From Deltaproteobacteria bacterium (GTDB taxonomy: Bacteria > Desulfobacterota_D > UBA1144 > Nemesobacterales > CSP1-2): 33,454 nucleotides of DNA. Positions within the stretch are counted from its first letter, which is position 1. The number at the start of each line of letters is the position of its first letter. Positions 10,362 through 18,039 of the stretch are shown here, in pieces. The stretch is from the NCBI GenBank assembly GCA_016187835.1, contig JACPIY010000028.1, forward strand, positions 1 through 33,454, given 5' to 3'. Made by a program: the position numbers and the translations under genes. The notes beneath the pieces were generated by a model. It saw only the letters and a list, made by a program, of their open reading frames with translations, searched no databases and was not told where the DNA came from.

Positions 10362-10742
10362 ATGAGTAAAGCGAAGAACCGCGCTACGATCGAGGGTCTG
10401 GTGGCGGCGATCAACGGAGGCGACCACGCGGTGCTCGACAAGGTGTTCACCGAGGATGTCGTGATGGAGTGGCCGCAGTCCGGCGAGCGGATCAGAGGCG
10501 GGCAAAATCGGCGTGAAATCTACAGCCGGTTTCCGGCGCTCCCCAAGGTCACGCCAAGGCAGATAACCGGTAGCGGCGACCTCTGGGTGCTCGAGGCGAG
10601 CCTCGACTACGGAGATGGCGAGCCGTACCAGTGCGTGTTCGTCTTCGAGATGCGGCGCGGAAAGATTGCCAAAGAGGTCGGGTACTGGTCAAAGCCGTTC
10701 GAGGCGCCCGCGTGGCGCGCGCCGTGGGTCGAGCGAATGTAG
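10362..10742 (+). CDS. NTF2/SnoaL-like protein, GC-rich, cassette-like
   Basis: This 126-aa protein has the small cone-shaped NTF2-like fold pattern. The helix NRATIEGLVAAINGGDHAVL is followed by FTEDVVMEWPQSGERIRG and ends with strands EPYQCVFVFEMRRGKIAKEV and GYWSKPFEAPAWR. Such proteins are often cyclases, isomerases or binding proteins; no catalytic set can be assigned. RBS GAGGAGG lies just upstream (about 10349). Base composition is visibly far more GC-rich than its neighbours, with G/C in most third positions, a sign of recent transfer. With the VOC gene it fits typical integron cassette content. Confidence 0.8.
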   Translation: MSKAKNRATIEGLVAAINGGDHAVLDKVFTEDVVMEWPQSGERIRGGQNRREIYSRFPALPKVTPRQITGSGDLWVLEASLDYGDGEPYQCVFVFEMRRGKIAKEVGYWSKPFEAPAWRAPWVERM

Positions 10743-11205
10743 AGTGGTTCCGACACACTTCGTCGGTCTCGGAGGAGCTGCAAAGTTTTGGTAGTGTAGT
10801 TAAATTACCGTTCGCCCTGCACAGTCGAAGGACGAAGTATGTAGTCAAAAGAAAAGATGCATCCTTCAATGAACTCAGGATGAGCGGATTATATCCACTG
10901 TACAAAGCAGTCTGATTAAAAACAATTGATATAACGCTTGATCCAGGTGACATAACTCTCTATGCGAGAAGAGTAGCGCTTGCGTCTTATGGTCTCACAA
11001 ACCCGATCAAACCAAGAAGTTTCTTAGGGTGCTGTTCCATAATTTTCTCTAATCTATTGACTCAGGGAAATATTGTTAAATATACTCTAAAGCAAAGAGA
11101 AAGAGTTCGCATAATGCGCTAAATAAGTGGTTATAAGAACTTTAGTTCACATAGTTAATATTTGGCGTCACTAAAAGCCACCTCAGCCGTCCGTGAGATT
11201 GCTAC
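10743..11205. other. 463-bp non-coding stretch with one dispersed repeat
   Basis: No gene is supported. Positions 10856-10900 (ATCCTTCAATGAACTCAGGA then TGAGCGGATTATATCC) match the reverse complement of 17680-17720. This is a dispersed repeat of the 'ATCCTTCGATAAACTCAGGATGAGCGGAT' kind. An open frame from about 10924 to 11122 has no start codon or RBS. Confidence 0.5.
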
Positions 11206-11685
11206 ATGACCGAATATCAAGTCATAAAACCAGTCGGGATCGATGCAAACATTACTCCCTTTGCCTTCCAGCATTACGCAAAGGACTTCTATGAAGCTTA
11301 TGAAAAGCACAAAGGGGGTCCTAGGTTTTCTCCAGCGAGACTGTTCTTGCTAACGCGAAGCATCGAGCTAGCAGCAAAAGCCTTGCACTTGGGTCAGGGC
11401 CGAACCGTAAGTGACGTGCTACGCCTAGACCACGATCTCGAAGCGGCCTGTGAGCCAGAAATTCTTGCGGCATACGGAATCAGCATAACGGCCGCTGAGG
11501 AAGTCGAATTGAAGAAGGCAAACGAGTACTACCAACGGAAGGGGTTTGAGTACTTCTTGTTCAGGATGCCTGGTATCCCCGTTGATCGTTCAGGCCCTCA
11601 ACAGGCAGCCTCGGGGTGGCTAGGGTTACCGGATGAAGGTGTTCTTGAAAGCTTGCTCGGGAAGCTTCTGATGCCAAGGCTCTAA
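11206..11685 (+). CDS. uncharacterised protein, HEPN-like helical, cassette-like
   Basis: This 159-aa, largely helical protein is one I do not recognise with certainty. The middle (RLFLLTRSIELAAKALHLGQ, then TVSDVLRLDHDLEAACEP) resembles the core helices of HEPN or similar proteins: a long helix with E-L-A-x-K-A-L, a loop, then a K/R-x-H-D-L helix. The exact Rx4-6H nuclease motif is not clear, as only RLDH is present. The ATG follows CGTGAGATTGCTAC, a weak RBS. It is followed within 30-85 bp by an attC-like hairpin, supporting a cassette origin. Function unknown. Confidence 0.6.
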   Translation: MTEYQVIKPVGIDANITPFAFQHYAKDFYEAYEKHKGGPRFSPARLFLLTRSIELAAKALHLGQGRTVSDVLRLDHDLEAACEPEILAAYGISITAAEEVELKKANEYYQRKGFEYFLFRMPGIPVDRSGPQQAASGWLGLPDEGVLESLLGKLLMPRL

Positions 11686-11714
11686 TTGCCTAAATACAGA
11701 GACCGAGGGGACCT

Positions 11715-11770
11715 GTTGCAAGTTGAGCTCCGCTTGCTTGTTGCCGGCGGCTCAACTCGAACGTTATCTA
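11715..11770 (+). other. attC-like recombination site 1
   Basis: CAAGTTGAGCTCCGC (11719-11733) pairs with GGCGGCTCAACT (about 11746-11757), leaving unpaired extra bases on one arm, as the extrahelical bases of attC sites do. A right-hand core-like sequence AACGTTATCT follows (11760-11769). The left core (GCCTAAA near 11689) is degenerate. It lies directly behind a cassette-like gene and is followed by a 51-bp sequence (11762-11812) repeated after the second attC-like site (13268-13318). The identification rests on structure and context. Confidence 0.55.
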
Positions 11771-11784
11771 CCACTATATTTCCT

Positions 11785-11913
11785 TTAAGTTGGCCCTAAT
11801 GTTGCAGAGTTGATCCAGTAAATATAGGCTTCTTCGGTGCGCCTTGCATAATGCTTTCGCCGAATTGCTTCGCGTAAGAGGTCAGGAAGTTTCTTTTTTA
11901 GGCGAGTTTCCAT
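11785..11913 (-). pseudogene. integron-type integrase (IntI) N-terminal remnant
   Basis: On the minus strand an ATG at 11913 opens METRLKKKLPDLLREAIRRK, then HYARRTEEAYIYWI. This matches the N-terminal SAM-like DNA-binding region of integron integrases, the K-H-Y-S-x-R-T-E-x-A-Y-x-x-W-I motif. After YWI the frame runs into unrelated NSATLGPT and a stop at 11785. Residues 1 to about 34 of a roughly 320-residue enzyme remain. It lies 2 kb from the C-terminal remnant in the same orientation. The two cannot be one interrupted gene, because the N-terminal piece lies on the wrong side with its own attI-like copy, so they mark two separate integrase relics. Confidence 0.8.
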
Positions 11914-11950
11914 TTTTTCTATTGACCAGAAATTGGGCTTGCTGTAGCAT
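11912..11950. repeat. attI-like direct repeat, copy 2
   Basis: 31 of 39 positions match 9777-9815. It begins at the start codon of the N-terminal integrase fragment and ends at the start of the next + strand gene, consistent with an integron attachment region. Confidence 0.5.
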
Positions 11951-12666
11951 TGGATAAAGCAACACTTTGCTGTCTAATTAATGATTCGGTACTAAACAAG
12001 CTACAGAGGGATTTGAGGGTGAAAGTACTAATGCCTAGCTATCTACCAAGTCTTCGACTTTATTCAAAGGCTCACAGATATTTGCGTTTAGACCCGGAAG
12101 TATCCTTGATGTTGGCACGCAAGACTGCGGAAGGGATCTGTCGCTATATGTTTTCGCAAACAGTCTCCTCAAATCCTGGTGAAATAATGCTGGAGAAATT
12201 GATTGAGAAATTTACAACAGATAAGCTTGTTCCAAAAAGAATACTGACTGCACTTAGAACAATACAACAATATGGCAACTACGGTGCCCATGACCAAGAG
12301 GATTCTGATTCCCCAATCTCTGAAGATGACGCTCAGCCTTGTATCATGGCGCTTGACTCAGTCTATTACTGGTTCCTGAAGGAATACATAGGAGTCAATC
12401 CGAAAATATTTACACGCATTGACGAGATGAATTTACACCCCCGGTCAGAGGAGATGCTAAATGAAGCTGGAATAACTTATCTGGGCGAGTTGGTGGTAAC
12501 GAGTGAAGAGGAATTGCTTGCCATTACTGGGCGGCACTATTTATTGAGGGAGATCCGGGATAGGTTATCGTCAGCCGGTTTGTCAATCGGAATGCAACTT
12601 GACGAGAAAACAACGGAGGAGTTAAAGCGCATGAGAGTGCCCCGCGATAAGGGTAGTAGAAAGTAG
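11950..12666 (+). CDS. DUF4145/HEPN-like protein with RNA polymerase alpha-CTD-like C-terminus
   Basis: This 238-aa protein is not a known named gene. Residues about 30-145 (SYLPSLRLYSKAHRYLRLDP, LMLARKTAEGICRYMF, RTIQQYGNYGAHDQED) look like the DUF4145/HEPN-type helical domain that often accompanies restriction and defence genes. Residues about 160-215 (LHPRSEEMLNEAGITYLGEL, then VVTSEEELLAITGRHYLLRE and IRDRLSSAGLSIGM) strongly resemble the helix-hairpin-helix alpha-CTD of RpoA. The start is uncertain: TTG at 11950 abuts the attI-like repeat, while GTG 12019 or ATG 12031 would remove 23 or 27 residues. No RBS is evident. It looks like an integron cassette; the role is unknown, possibly DNA- or transcription-linked. 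Confidence 0.7.
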   Translation: MDKATLCCLINDSVLNKLQRDLRVKVLMPSYLPSLRLYSKAHRYLRLDPEVSLMLARKTAEGICRYMFSQTVSSNPGEIMLEKLIEKFTTDKLVPKRILTALRTIQQYGNYGAHDQEDSDSPISEDDAQPCIMALDSVYYWFLKEYIGVNPKIFTRIDEMNLHPRSEEMLNEAGITYLGELVVTSEEELLAITGRHYLLREIRDRLSSAGLSIGMQLDEKTTEELKRMRVPRDKGSRK

Positions 12667-12781
12667 GTGTCGAACACTTATAAGGCCTCGGATGTCAATA
12701 GGTAAAACTTTTCCATAACGAATGGCATTGTCCGATACCATTCGATTTTTCATTATTATCAATCAGTTTCAAGCTCAGTAA

Positions 12782-12939
12782 TACGATTTTAAGAAAATAA
12801 TTATGCATTGATGTAGGGGCTGATGCCCTTAGATTCGACAAGCTCACTACAGGCATCAGCCCTAAAAGCTCGTTCGGGGGAACGAGCCCTACATTTCTCG
12901 ATAATCTTATCTATAGCTAAATACTTTTTTAAAATGGTA
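12782..12939. mobile_element. 158-bp MITE-like palindromic element, copy A
   Basis: This element is nearly identical, in reverse orientation, to 33222-33381. The ends TACGATTTTAAGAAA (left) and the reverse complement of the right end, TACCATTTTAAAAAA, form terminal inverted repeats. TAA flanks both sides (12779-12781, 12940-12942). Inside are two nested palindromes, GGGCTGATGCC...GGCATCAGCCC and GGGCTCGTTC...GAACGAGCCC. No coding capacity, so presumably mobilised in trans. Confidence 0.75.
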
Positions 12940-13007
12940 TAAACTGTAAATCTTACTTTTTTCAAATCATGGGTTCTACATAAAACACTTATTGATTCGA
13001 TATTATG

Positions 13008-13025
13008 CGGGACAGGCCTGTCCCG
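13008..13025. repeat. perfect 18-nt palindrome CGGGACAGGCCTGTCCCG
   Basis: Perfect inverted repeat, followed by a partial inverted copy ATGTCCCGCCTATCC near 13041. It is related to the GGATAGGCGGGACT hairpin at 27620-27651. Dispersed repeat, no gene. Confidence 0.6.
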
Positions 13026-13096
13026 AGTTTATCGAAGGAAATGTCCCGCCTATCCAATAGTTTGAGGGTCAAAAGCCGAGTTGGGTTGTGCAGTAA

Positions 13097-13126
13097 CCCC
13101 ATGAGATATGTAGTTATCTCACGGGG
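13097..13126 (+). terminator. hairpin followed by T-run, possible terminator
   Basis: CCCCATGAGATA (13097-13108) pairs with TATCTCACGGGG (13115-13126), one mismatch. TTTTTTT follows at 13134-13140. It lies downstream of the + strand gene ending at 12666. A sister hairpin without a T-run follows at 13167-13195, so it may equally be a tandem repeat. Confidence 0.4.
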
Positions 13127-13166
13127 TGAAAAGTTTTTTTATTGCTCATTGCGTCCTAGAAACTAC

Positions 13167-13195
13167 ATCCCATGAGATAATAGTATCTCACGGGA
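13167..13195. repeat. second CCCATGAGATA...TATCTCACGGG hairpin
   Basis: ATCCCATGAGATA pairs with TATCTCACGGGAT across a 3-nt loop. It has the same core and the same A/C mismatch as the hairpin at 13097-13126, showing a repeated unit rather than two independent terminators. Confidence 0.6.
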
Positions 13196-13229
13196 TACAT
13201 CCGTACCCTCATTCCATCCTATTCAAGAC

Positions 13230-13275
13230 ACTTCGGCGGACGGCTGATAGCCGCCGCTAAGTTTTGTCGTTACAT
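13230..13275 (+). other. attC-like recombination site 2
   Basis: ACTTCGGCGGACGGCT (13230-13245) folds onto AGCCGCCGCTAAGT (13249-13262) with bulged bases and a GAT loop. It is followed by core-like CGTTACAT (13268-13275). The next 51 bp (13268-13318) are 40/51 identical to 11762-11812, which follow attC-like site 1. It marks the right end of the integron relic, 4 bp from the permease stop codon. Confidence 0.5.
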
Positions 13276-13321
13276 ACCACTATAATTCCCTTAAGTTGGC
13301 GCCAATGACGCAAGATTGCTA

Positions 13322-14104
13322 CTACACGATTATTCTTTTCCTAATTCTTGCTACCCCATACATAAAAACCAGTATTCCAAAGATTAAAAGCCAGAGGGCA
13401 TTTTCAATCATATCCGGTCGTAGATTGCCCATGACAAGCCCGCGCATAAGCTCCACGGAATGATATAGGGGGTTAAACCAGGCAATAGTTGTTACCCACT
13501 GAGGAAGTGTCGAAAGCGGAAAGAATATCCCTGATAGAAAATAAAGAGGAGCAATAAAAAGCGTAAAATAATAGCTGAAAAAATCCCATGACTTCGTAAA
13601 AGAAGTAAAAAGGATCGCCATAGATGCGAAAACGAATCCCGTAAGCAGGACGACAAAAGGAACAAGCAGGGCGGTAGGGGCAGGAATAAGTTTAAAAAGA
13701 AAAAGAACAACCATCATGGTAAGGCTTGCAAAAAGCGATTTCGTCGCTCCAAAAAGCACTTCTCCCGCAACTACCTCTTCTATTCCCACAGGTGTAGAAA
13801 TTATCGCATCGTATGTTTTTTGAGCGCTCATTCTGGCATAGGCACCAAAAGTACACTCGTATGTTGCGGAATTCATGGCGGTATAAGCAATTAGTCCGGG
13901 AGCGAGAAACTGCATGTAGCTCATTCCGTTTACGTCAGAAATCAAAGGGGCAAACCCATAGCCCAGGGCAATCAGATAAAGAAATGGTTCCCCGACGTTT
14001 GCAACGATACTGGATTTATAAAACTTGGTCCAGACGATTAGGTTTCTATACCATACCCATAGGAACCTGTATGAAATGTTTGGTAGAATTTCTATTGTCC
14101 TCAT
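13322..14104 (-). CDS. ABC-2 type transporter permease (NodJ/DrrB-like), orphan
   Basis: This 260-aa integral membrane protein has six predicted membrane segments, for example IVANVGEPFLYLIALGYGFA, YMQFLAPGLIAYTAM, SLTMMVVLFLF, LLVPFVVLLTGFVF, FTLFIAPLYFLSGIFF and ALWLLIFGILVFM. The ABC-2 signature region reads PLYFLSGIFFPLSTLPQWV. Relatives export lipo-oligosaccharides, polysaccharides or drugs with a separate ATPase. No ATPase gene is next to it: the 3' side is the integron relic and the 5' side is the divergent agcS. The operon may have been cut when the island formed. The start ATG (14104) has AAAGGA upstream. Substrate unknown. Confidence 0.88.
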   Translation of the reverse strand: MRTIEILPNISYRFLWVWYRNLIVWTKFYKSSIVANVGEPFLYLIALGYGFAPLISDVNGMSYMQFLAPGLIAYTAMNSATYECTFGAYARMSAQKTYDAIISTPVGIEEVVAGEVLFGATKSLFASLTMMVVLFLFKLIPAPTALLVPFVVLLTGFVFASMAILFTSFTKSWDFFSYYFTLFIAPLYFLSGIFFPLSTLPQWVTTIAWFNPLYHSVELMRGLVMGNLRPDMIENALWLLIFGILVFMYGVARIRKRIIV

Positions 14105-14205
14105 TATGAAATCCTTTCTGGTTTCTCAATTCTTTGGATGTTTATGATACTAAATAGTATAGTCTCTTTGTCAATCCTATAGTGAGTTTCTCCGCAAGCA
14201 AAAAG

Positions 14206-14231
14206 TAGGGGCGAACGGCCGTTCGCCCCTA
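14206..14231. repeat. perfect 26-nt palindrome of the TAGGGGCG family
   Basis: The arms TAGGGGCGAACGG and CCGTTCGCCCCTA are perfectly complementary. It lies between the divergent permease and agcS genes. Same family as 14295-14322, 17922-17952 and 21868-21937. Confidence 0.75.
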
Positions 14232-14294
14232 AAATAGGCTGTGATTAGGATTCCTCCAATCCTTCTTGTATCTCTGAAATGCGCCGATATTTCT

Positions 14295-14322
14295 GTAGGG
14301 GCAAGGCATGCCTTGCCCCTAC
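14295..14322. repeat. perfect 28-nt palindrome of the GTAGGGGCA family
   Basis: The arms GTAGGGGCAAGGCA and TGCCTTGCCCCTAC are perfectly complementary. The rest of the 368-bp gap (14105-14472) shows no gene, only AT-rich sequence that should hold the agcS promoter. Confidence 0.75.
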
Positions 14323-14472
14323 AATCGTTTTATTGTTTGTTGCCCCGATTGAATTTTAAAGATCATCAAACTGCCTTTACTGTTTTTTTTGATGAATTTA
14401 TTTGTATCTTTCTGAGAATCACAAGACATGATAAGGTATAAGTCCAAATTTAGACCTGAGAGGTAAAGCCCG

Positions 14473-15828
14473 ATGGAAGAGAAACTTATAAAGACGCTTT
14501 CTGATATAAGCGGTTTAGTCTGGGGATTGCCTCTTATCGTGCTTCTTTTGGGAACCGGAATATACCTCACGATAATTTTAAGAGGACTCCAATTCCGGGC
14601 GCTAATACCATCCTTATACATAGCGCTTATAAAAAGAAAGGACGAAGGTGAATCTGAAGGCGATATCTCCCATTTTCAAGCTTTGATGACAGCTCTTTCT
14701 GCTACGGTGGGTGTGGGAAACATTGCGGGAGTAGCAACGGCGATTGCGGCAGGTGGACCTGGAGCGATGTTCTGGATGTGGATTACAGGGCTTTTTGGTA
14801 TGGCAACAAAGTATTCGGAAGCCGTGCTCGCAGTCAAATACAGAGAAGTTGACAAATTCGGCACAATGAGCGGTGGGCCTATGTACTACATCTCAAAAGG
14901 GCTTGGGCTTAAGTGGCTTGGTACCCTATTTGCCGTGTTTGCTTCCATTGCAGCATTTGGAATCGGAAACATGGTTCAGTCAAACTCAGTGGCTGATGCT
15001 ATTAATTCAACATTTGGCGTTCCTCACTGGATTTCCGGACTTGTTATGTGTGTTGCAACGGGACTTGTGATTATAGGAGGAATTAAGAGTATTGCAAAGG
15101 CAGCAAGCGTAATAGTTCCCTTTATGATAGTTTTTTACATGATTGGCTCTTTTATCTCGATTTTTGTTCACTGGCAAAACGTTCCTGATGCCTTTGGTCT
15201 CATTTTCTATCACGCCTTTACTCCTACTGCCGCCGCCGGTGGATTTATGGGAGCGGCTGTTCAACAAACTCTTAGAATGGGAGTTGCGCGTGGCATTTTC
15301 TCGAATGAATCGGGACTGGGAAGTTCCCCCATTGCCGCTGCCGCTGCTCGGACCAGAAACCCTGTGAGGCAGGCATTAGTTTCTATGACTCAGACCTTTA
15401 TTGATACGATTGTCGTTTGCACATTTACCGGTGTCGTTATTATCGCAAGCGGAGTTTGGACGAGCGGCCAGACCGGAGCTTCCCTTACAACTCTCGCATT
15501 TGAGCAGGGGCTTCCCAAACAACTAGGCGATGATATTGTGGCTATAAGTCTTGCCTCTTTTGCCTATTCGACGATTATTGGATGGTGTTACTATGGAGAA
15601 AAGGCTATAGAGTATCTTCTCAAAGAGCGTGCAGTAAAACCCTATAGGGTTATTTTTACAATAATGGTTTTGGTTGGGGCCACGGTTGAATTAGACCTCG
15701 TCTGGACTTTTGCCGATGTAATGAACGGTCTAATGGCCTTTCCAAATCTCATCGGACTTCTTGGACTCTCGAAAGTTGTGGTTGAGGAGACGAAGAAATA
15801 CTTGGAGATGGAGATTTCTGAGAGGTAG
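14473..15828 (+). CDS. alanine/glycine:cation symporter (AgcS family)
   Basis: This 451-aa, full-length sodium:amino-acid symporter takes up small amino acids such as alanine or glycine across the inner membrane with Na+ or H+. The family signature [20 protein letters not shown] is near residue 70, followed by [21 protein letters not shown]. Further conserved blocks are [13 protein letters not shown] (about 134) and [20 protein letters not shown] (about 274). About ten hydrophobic segments are evident. RBS GAGAGG precedes ATG. Transported substrate and coupling ion are family inference. As a small nitrogen-source importer it may serve the nitrogen cluster, though it is separated by 2.3 kb. 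Confidence 0.95.
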   Translation: MEEKLIKTLSDISGLVWGLPLIVLLLGTGIYLTIILRGLQFRALIPSLYIALIKRKDEGESEGDISHFQALMTALSATVGVGNIAGVATAIAAGGPGAMFWMWITGLFGMATKYSEAVLAVKYREVDKFGTMSGGPMYYISKGLGLKWLGTLFAVFASIAAFGIGNMVQSNSVADAINSTFGVPHWISGLVMCVATGLVIIGGIKSIAKAASVIVPFMIVFYMIGSFISIFVHWQNVPDAFGLIFYHAFTPTAAAGGFMGAAVQQTLRMGVARGIFSNESGLGSSPIAAAAARTRNPVRQALVSMTQTFIDTIVVCTFTGVVIIASGVWTSGQTGASLTTLAFEQGLPKQLGDDIVAISLASFAYSTIIGWCYYGEKAIEYLLKERAVKPYRVIFTIMVLVGATVELDLVWTFADVMNGLMAFPNLIGLLGLSKVVVEETKKYLEMEISER

Positions 15829-15838
15829 ATTATTTAAG

Positions 15839-17062
15839 ATGTCGAACTCAGGACCACAAAAAGTAGTCTTTTTATTTGGGTCTGGAATTTCATATAAGGC
15901 AGGAATGCCAAAACTTCATGAAATCACCGAAAGAGTGCTTTGTGGTGAAGGAATTTATTACGATTCTGGTTTAGAAATCTTTACTCCTTATAAACGCCCA
16001 ATAGCAGTAGTCAAGATCCAACAAGAAGAAGAAAATGTTCGGAGAGTAGTTAAGTATTTACATTGGTTGAAAGTTGAGATTGATAATTATTACGAAATAC
16101 GCAAGTTTAAACAAGATACCAATTATGAAGACCTCTATCATATGGTGAGCCAAATCTACTATAGTCAAGTAGGAGAATATGAAAATCCAGCTATTCAGCC
16201 CTTGATTGATAAGATGTTGCATGAAATAGAATTTCTGCTTTCGAAAACTAATAATAGACCTGAATGGACACTCACTGAGTTTGCTCGAGCAACCAAGGCA
16301 TATTTGGAAGATATGGTGTTTCATTCCCTAAATAAGCAACCAATGTCTCTAGAGTATTTAGATTGCATAAAGAGGGCATGTAAGGATGAAGATTTTCCCA
16401 AAGTAGATATATTCACACTAAACCATGATACTGTTCTAGAAAAGTACTTAAAACACAATGGCATTCATTTTACTGATGGATTTAGTGAGCCGGAAGGAGA
16501 ACAGAATAAGTACTGGGAGCCCAGTGTATTTAGTAACGGCGCTTTTAAAATTTGCCTTGTTAAATTACATGGTTCTATCAACTGGTTTCGTTTTAGACTG
16601 AAGGATGCAACTGATTGGAGTGGTGAGACAATCATTATTCCATCAGGTATGAAAGATTCTGTAATAGCTGTAATAACTGATTCGCAGGGTCAGATATGGG
16701 AGGCAATGGATTTACACCCTAAGTTGTTAATAGGGACGTACAATACAATGTTGGATTATCTCAGCGGAATTTATACGGAATTACATTATCAGTTTTATCG
16801 CTCTTTGGGTAATGTAAAACAATTGGTAATATGTGGATATGGATTAGGAGACCGAGGAATCAATACTCAAATAGTTAATTGGCTTTATTCTTCTGGAAAC
16901 CGTAGGATCATATTGATTGATCCTGCACCCGAAGCACTAAAAAACAAAATAAATTCAATAAGTAATAAATGGGATATGTTGCTATCTACAAACAAGCTAA
17001 CAATCATTCCAAAGGGAATTGAGAATGTGTGTTGGCAGGAGCTCAAAGACAATTTGTTTTAA
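15839..17062 (+). CDS. SIR2-like (SIR2_2 type) putative NAD-hydrolysing protein
   Basis: This 407-aa protein has the divergent SIR2 fold common in bacterial antiphage systems. VVFLFGSGISYKAGMPKL (residues about 9-26) is the Rossmann G-S-G-x-S NAD loop. IFTLNHDTVLEKYL (N195, D197) corresponds to the T-N-x-D motif. VKLHGSINWF (H244) carries the likely catalytic His. LVICGYGLGDRGINTQIVNW is the late G-Y-x-L-x-D motif. ATG 15839 is used because the upstream 26 codons are a read-through of the agcS 3' end. Only 10 nt separate it from agcS, and the sequence is visibly more AT-rich, suggesting later acquisition. No TIR, helicase or pAgo partner is visible. An NADase toxin role is family inference. 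Confidence 0.82.
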   Translation: MSNSGPQKVVFLFGSGISYKAGMPKLHEITERVLCGEGIYYDSGLEIFTPYKRPIAVVKIQQEEENVRRVVKYLHWLKVEIDNYYEIRKFKQDTNYEDLYHMVSQIYYSQVGEYENPAIQPLIDKMLHEIEFLLSKTNNRPEWTLTEFARATKAYLEDMVFHSLNKQPMSLEYLDCIKRACKDEDFPKVDIFTLNHDTVLEKYLKHNGIHFTDGFSEPEGEQNKYWEPSVFSNGAFKICLVKLHGSINWFRFRLKDATDWSGETIIIPSGMKDSVIAVITDSQGQIWEAMDLHPKLLIGTYNTMLDYLSGIYTELHYQFYRSLGNVKQLVICGYGLGDRGINTQIVNWLYSSGNRRIILIDPAPEALKNKINSISNKWDMLLSTNKLTIIPKGIENVCWQELKDNLF

Positions 17063-17067
17063 TCTCA

Positions 17068-17298
17068 CTAAGCTTCATAGAACGACTCTTCTTCTAAAAT
17101 AGCTTTTACTATCTTTGCAGACGCTGGAATCGCCCCCTTGGTTCGCTCAACTGTTTTTCCACGTTTTCTCTGCAGGTATTGTGTTAGTGCTTCTTCGATG
17201 ACATCGGATAGCTTTCTTTTTTCCTTTGCAGCAAGTACCTTAAGTGCTGTAATAATCTTTTCATCTAGGGCAGTTCTGACCTTTTGTTTCATTTTCAT
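17068..17298 (-). CDS. ribbon-helix-helix (CopG-like) antitoxin-type protein, orphan
   Basis: This 76-aa protein begins with the RHH pattern: a basic strand KVRTALDEKI, a helix ITALKVLAAKEKRKLSDVIE, then EALTQYLQRKR. The C-terminal tail (IPASAKIVKAILEEESFYEA) would contact a toxin. AAGGAG lies 7 nt before ATG 17298; the internal ATG two codons later is an alternative. No toxin follows: the stop codon is 5 bp from the convergent SIR2 gene, so the partner is lost or the protein acts alone. Confidence 0.72.
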   Translation of the reverse strand: MKMKQKVRTALDEKIITALKVLAAKEKRKLSDVIEEALTQYLQRKRGKTVERTKGAIPASAKIVKAILEEESFYEA

Positions 17299-17315
17299 AC
17301 CGCTCCTTTTCGGTT

Positions 17316-17321
17316 ATTATA
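17316..17321 (-). promoter_or_regulatory. -10 box of the RHH gene
   Basis: On the minus strand TATAAT lies 18 nt before the ATG, upstream of AAGGAG. No good -35 box is seen at 16-18 bp (ATTAAA is the best). Confidence 0.4.
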
Positions 17322-17921
17322 GCGTTTTTCAATTGGGTTTAATACATCGGAAATTAGATTGCTTCGTCGCTTTGCTCCTCGCAATGACTGGTGAGGTGTC
17401 ATTGCGAGCGACTGATAAGGAGTGAAGCAATCCCTCTTGTCCAACCAACTGTAGTGCATGCAATTGCAAATAGCTCTATAAGAGAATAATCATTCTTAGT
17501 AAGAAACCAAGATAAAAATCTAGTTTTCTATCTACTATTCCAAATTTGTTTCCGTTGGAGAGAAAAATACCCCCGAATTAACTATTCTCAACTTGGCTTA
17601 AAAGACTTCCAGTACAGTAGGTATCAAATCCGGTTGAAGACTTGTTGTATCGCTCTAGCCTTTCGACACTTGATGTTCGGCGGATACATATCCGCTCATC
17701 TTGAGTTTATCGAAGGATGAAAAGTATTTAAACCAATAAGAGGCATCCTTCGACAGGCTGTACGGTTTGGTTTGACCATCCGTGGCGATCCGTTCGACTT
17801 TGCTGCAGGCAGTCCTGCCGAACCATGTACAGGTTATTATGAACCGGGGCCGAAAAAATAAATCCAAAAAAATTTAGGGCACACATAGGTCTCTCTACAA
17901 AATGCAAATGCGTAGATATTC

Positions 17922-17952
17922 AGTAGGGGCAGGTTTCAAACCTGCCCCTACT
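17922..17952. repeat. perfect 31-nt palindrome of the GTAGGGGCA family
   Basis: The arms AGTAGGGGCAGGTTT and AAACCTGCCCCTACT are perfect around a single central C. Confidence 0.75.
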
Positions 17953-18039
17953 CCGCCCCCAACATTTAGAATCCATTTCTTGAATTTGTATTAATGTTAA
18001 AACCTTATCTAGAAAAACCATATGAAAGAAAAAAACTAC

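Noticed and set aside
10920-11122. open frame encoding DPGDITLYARRVALASYG...
   Set aside because: No start codon, no RBS, no recognised family; could be an old gene end but cannot be supported.
13097-13195. CRISPR-like repeat pair
   Set aside because: Only two copies of a hairpin with no regular spacer pattern and no cas genes.
17655-17867. 70-codon minus-strand frame
   Set aside because: Built from dispersed repeats shared with 10856-10900; no protein signature.
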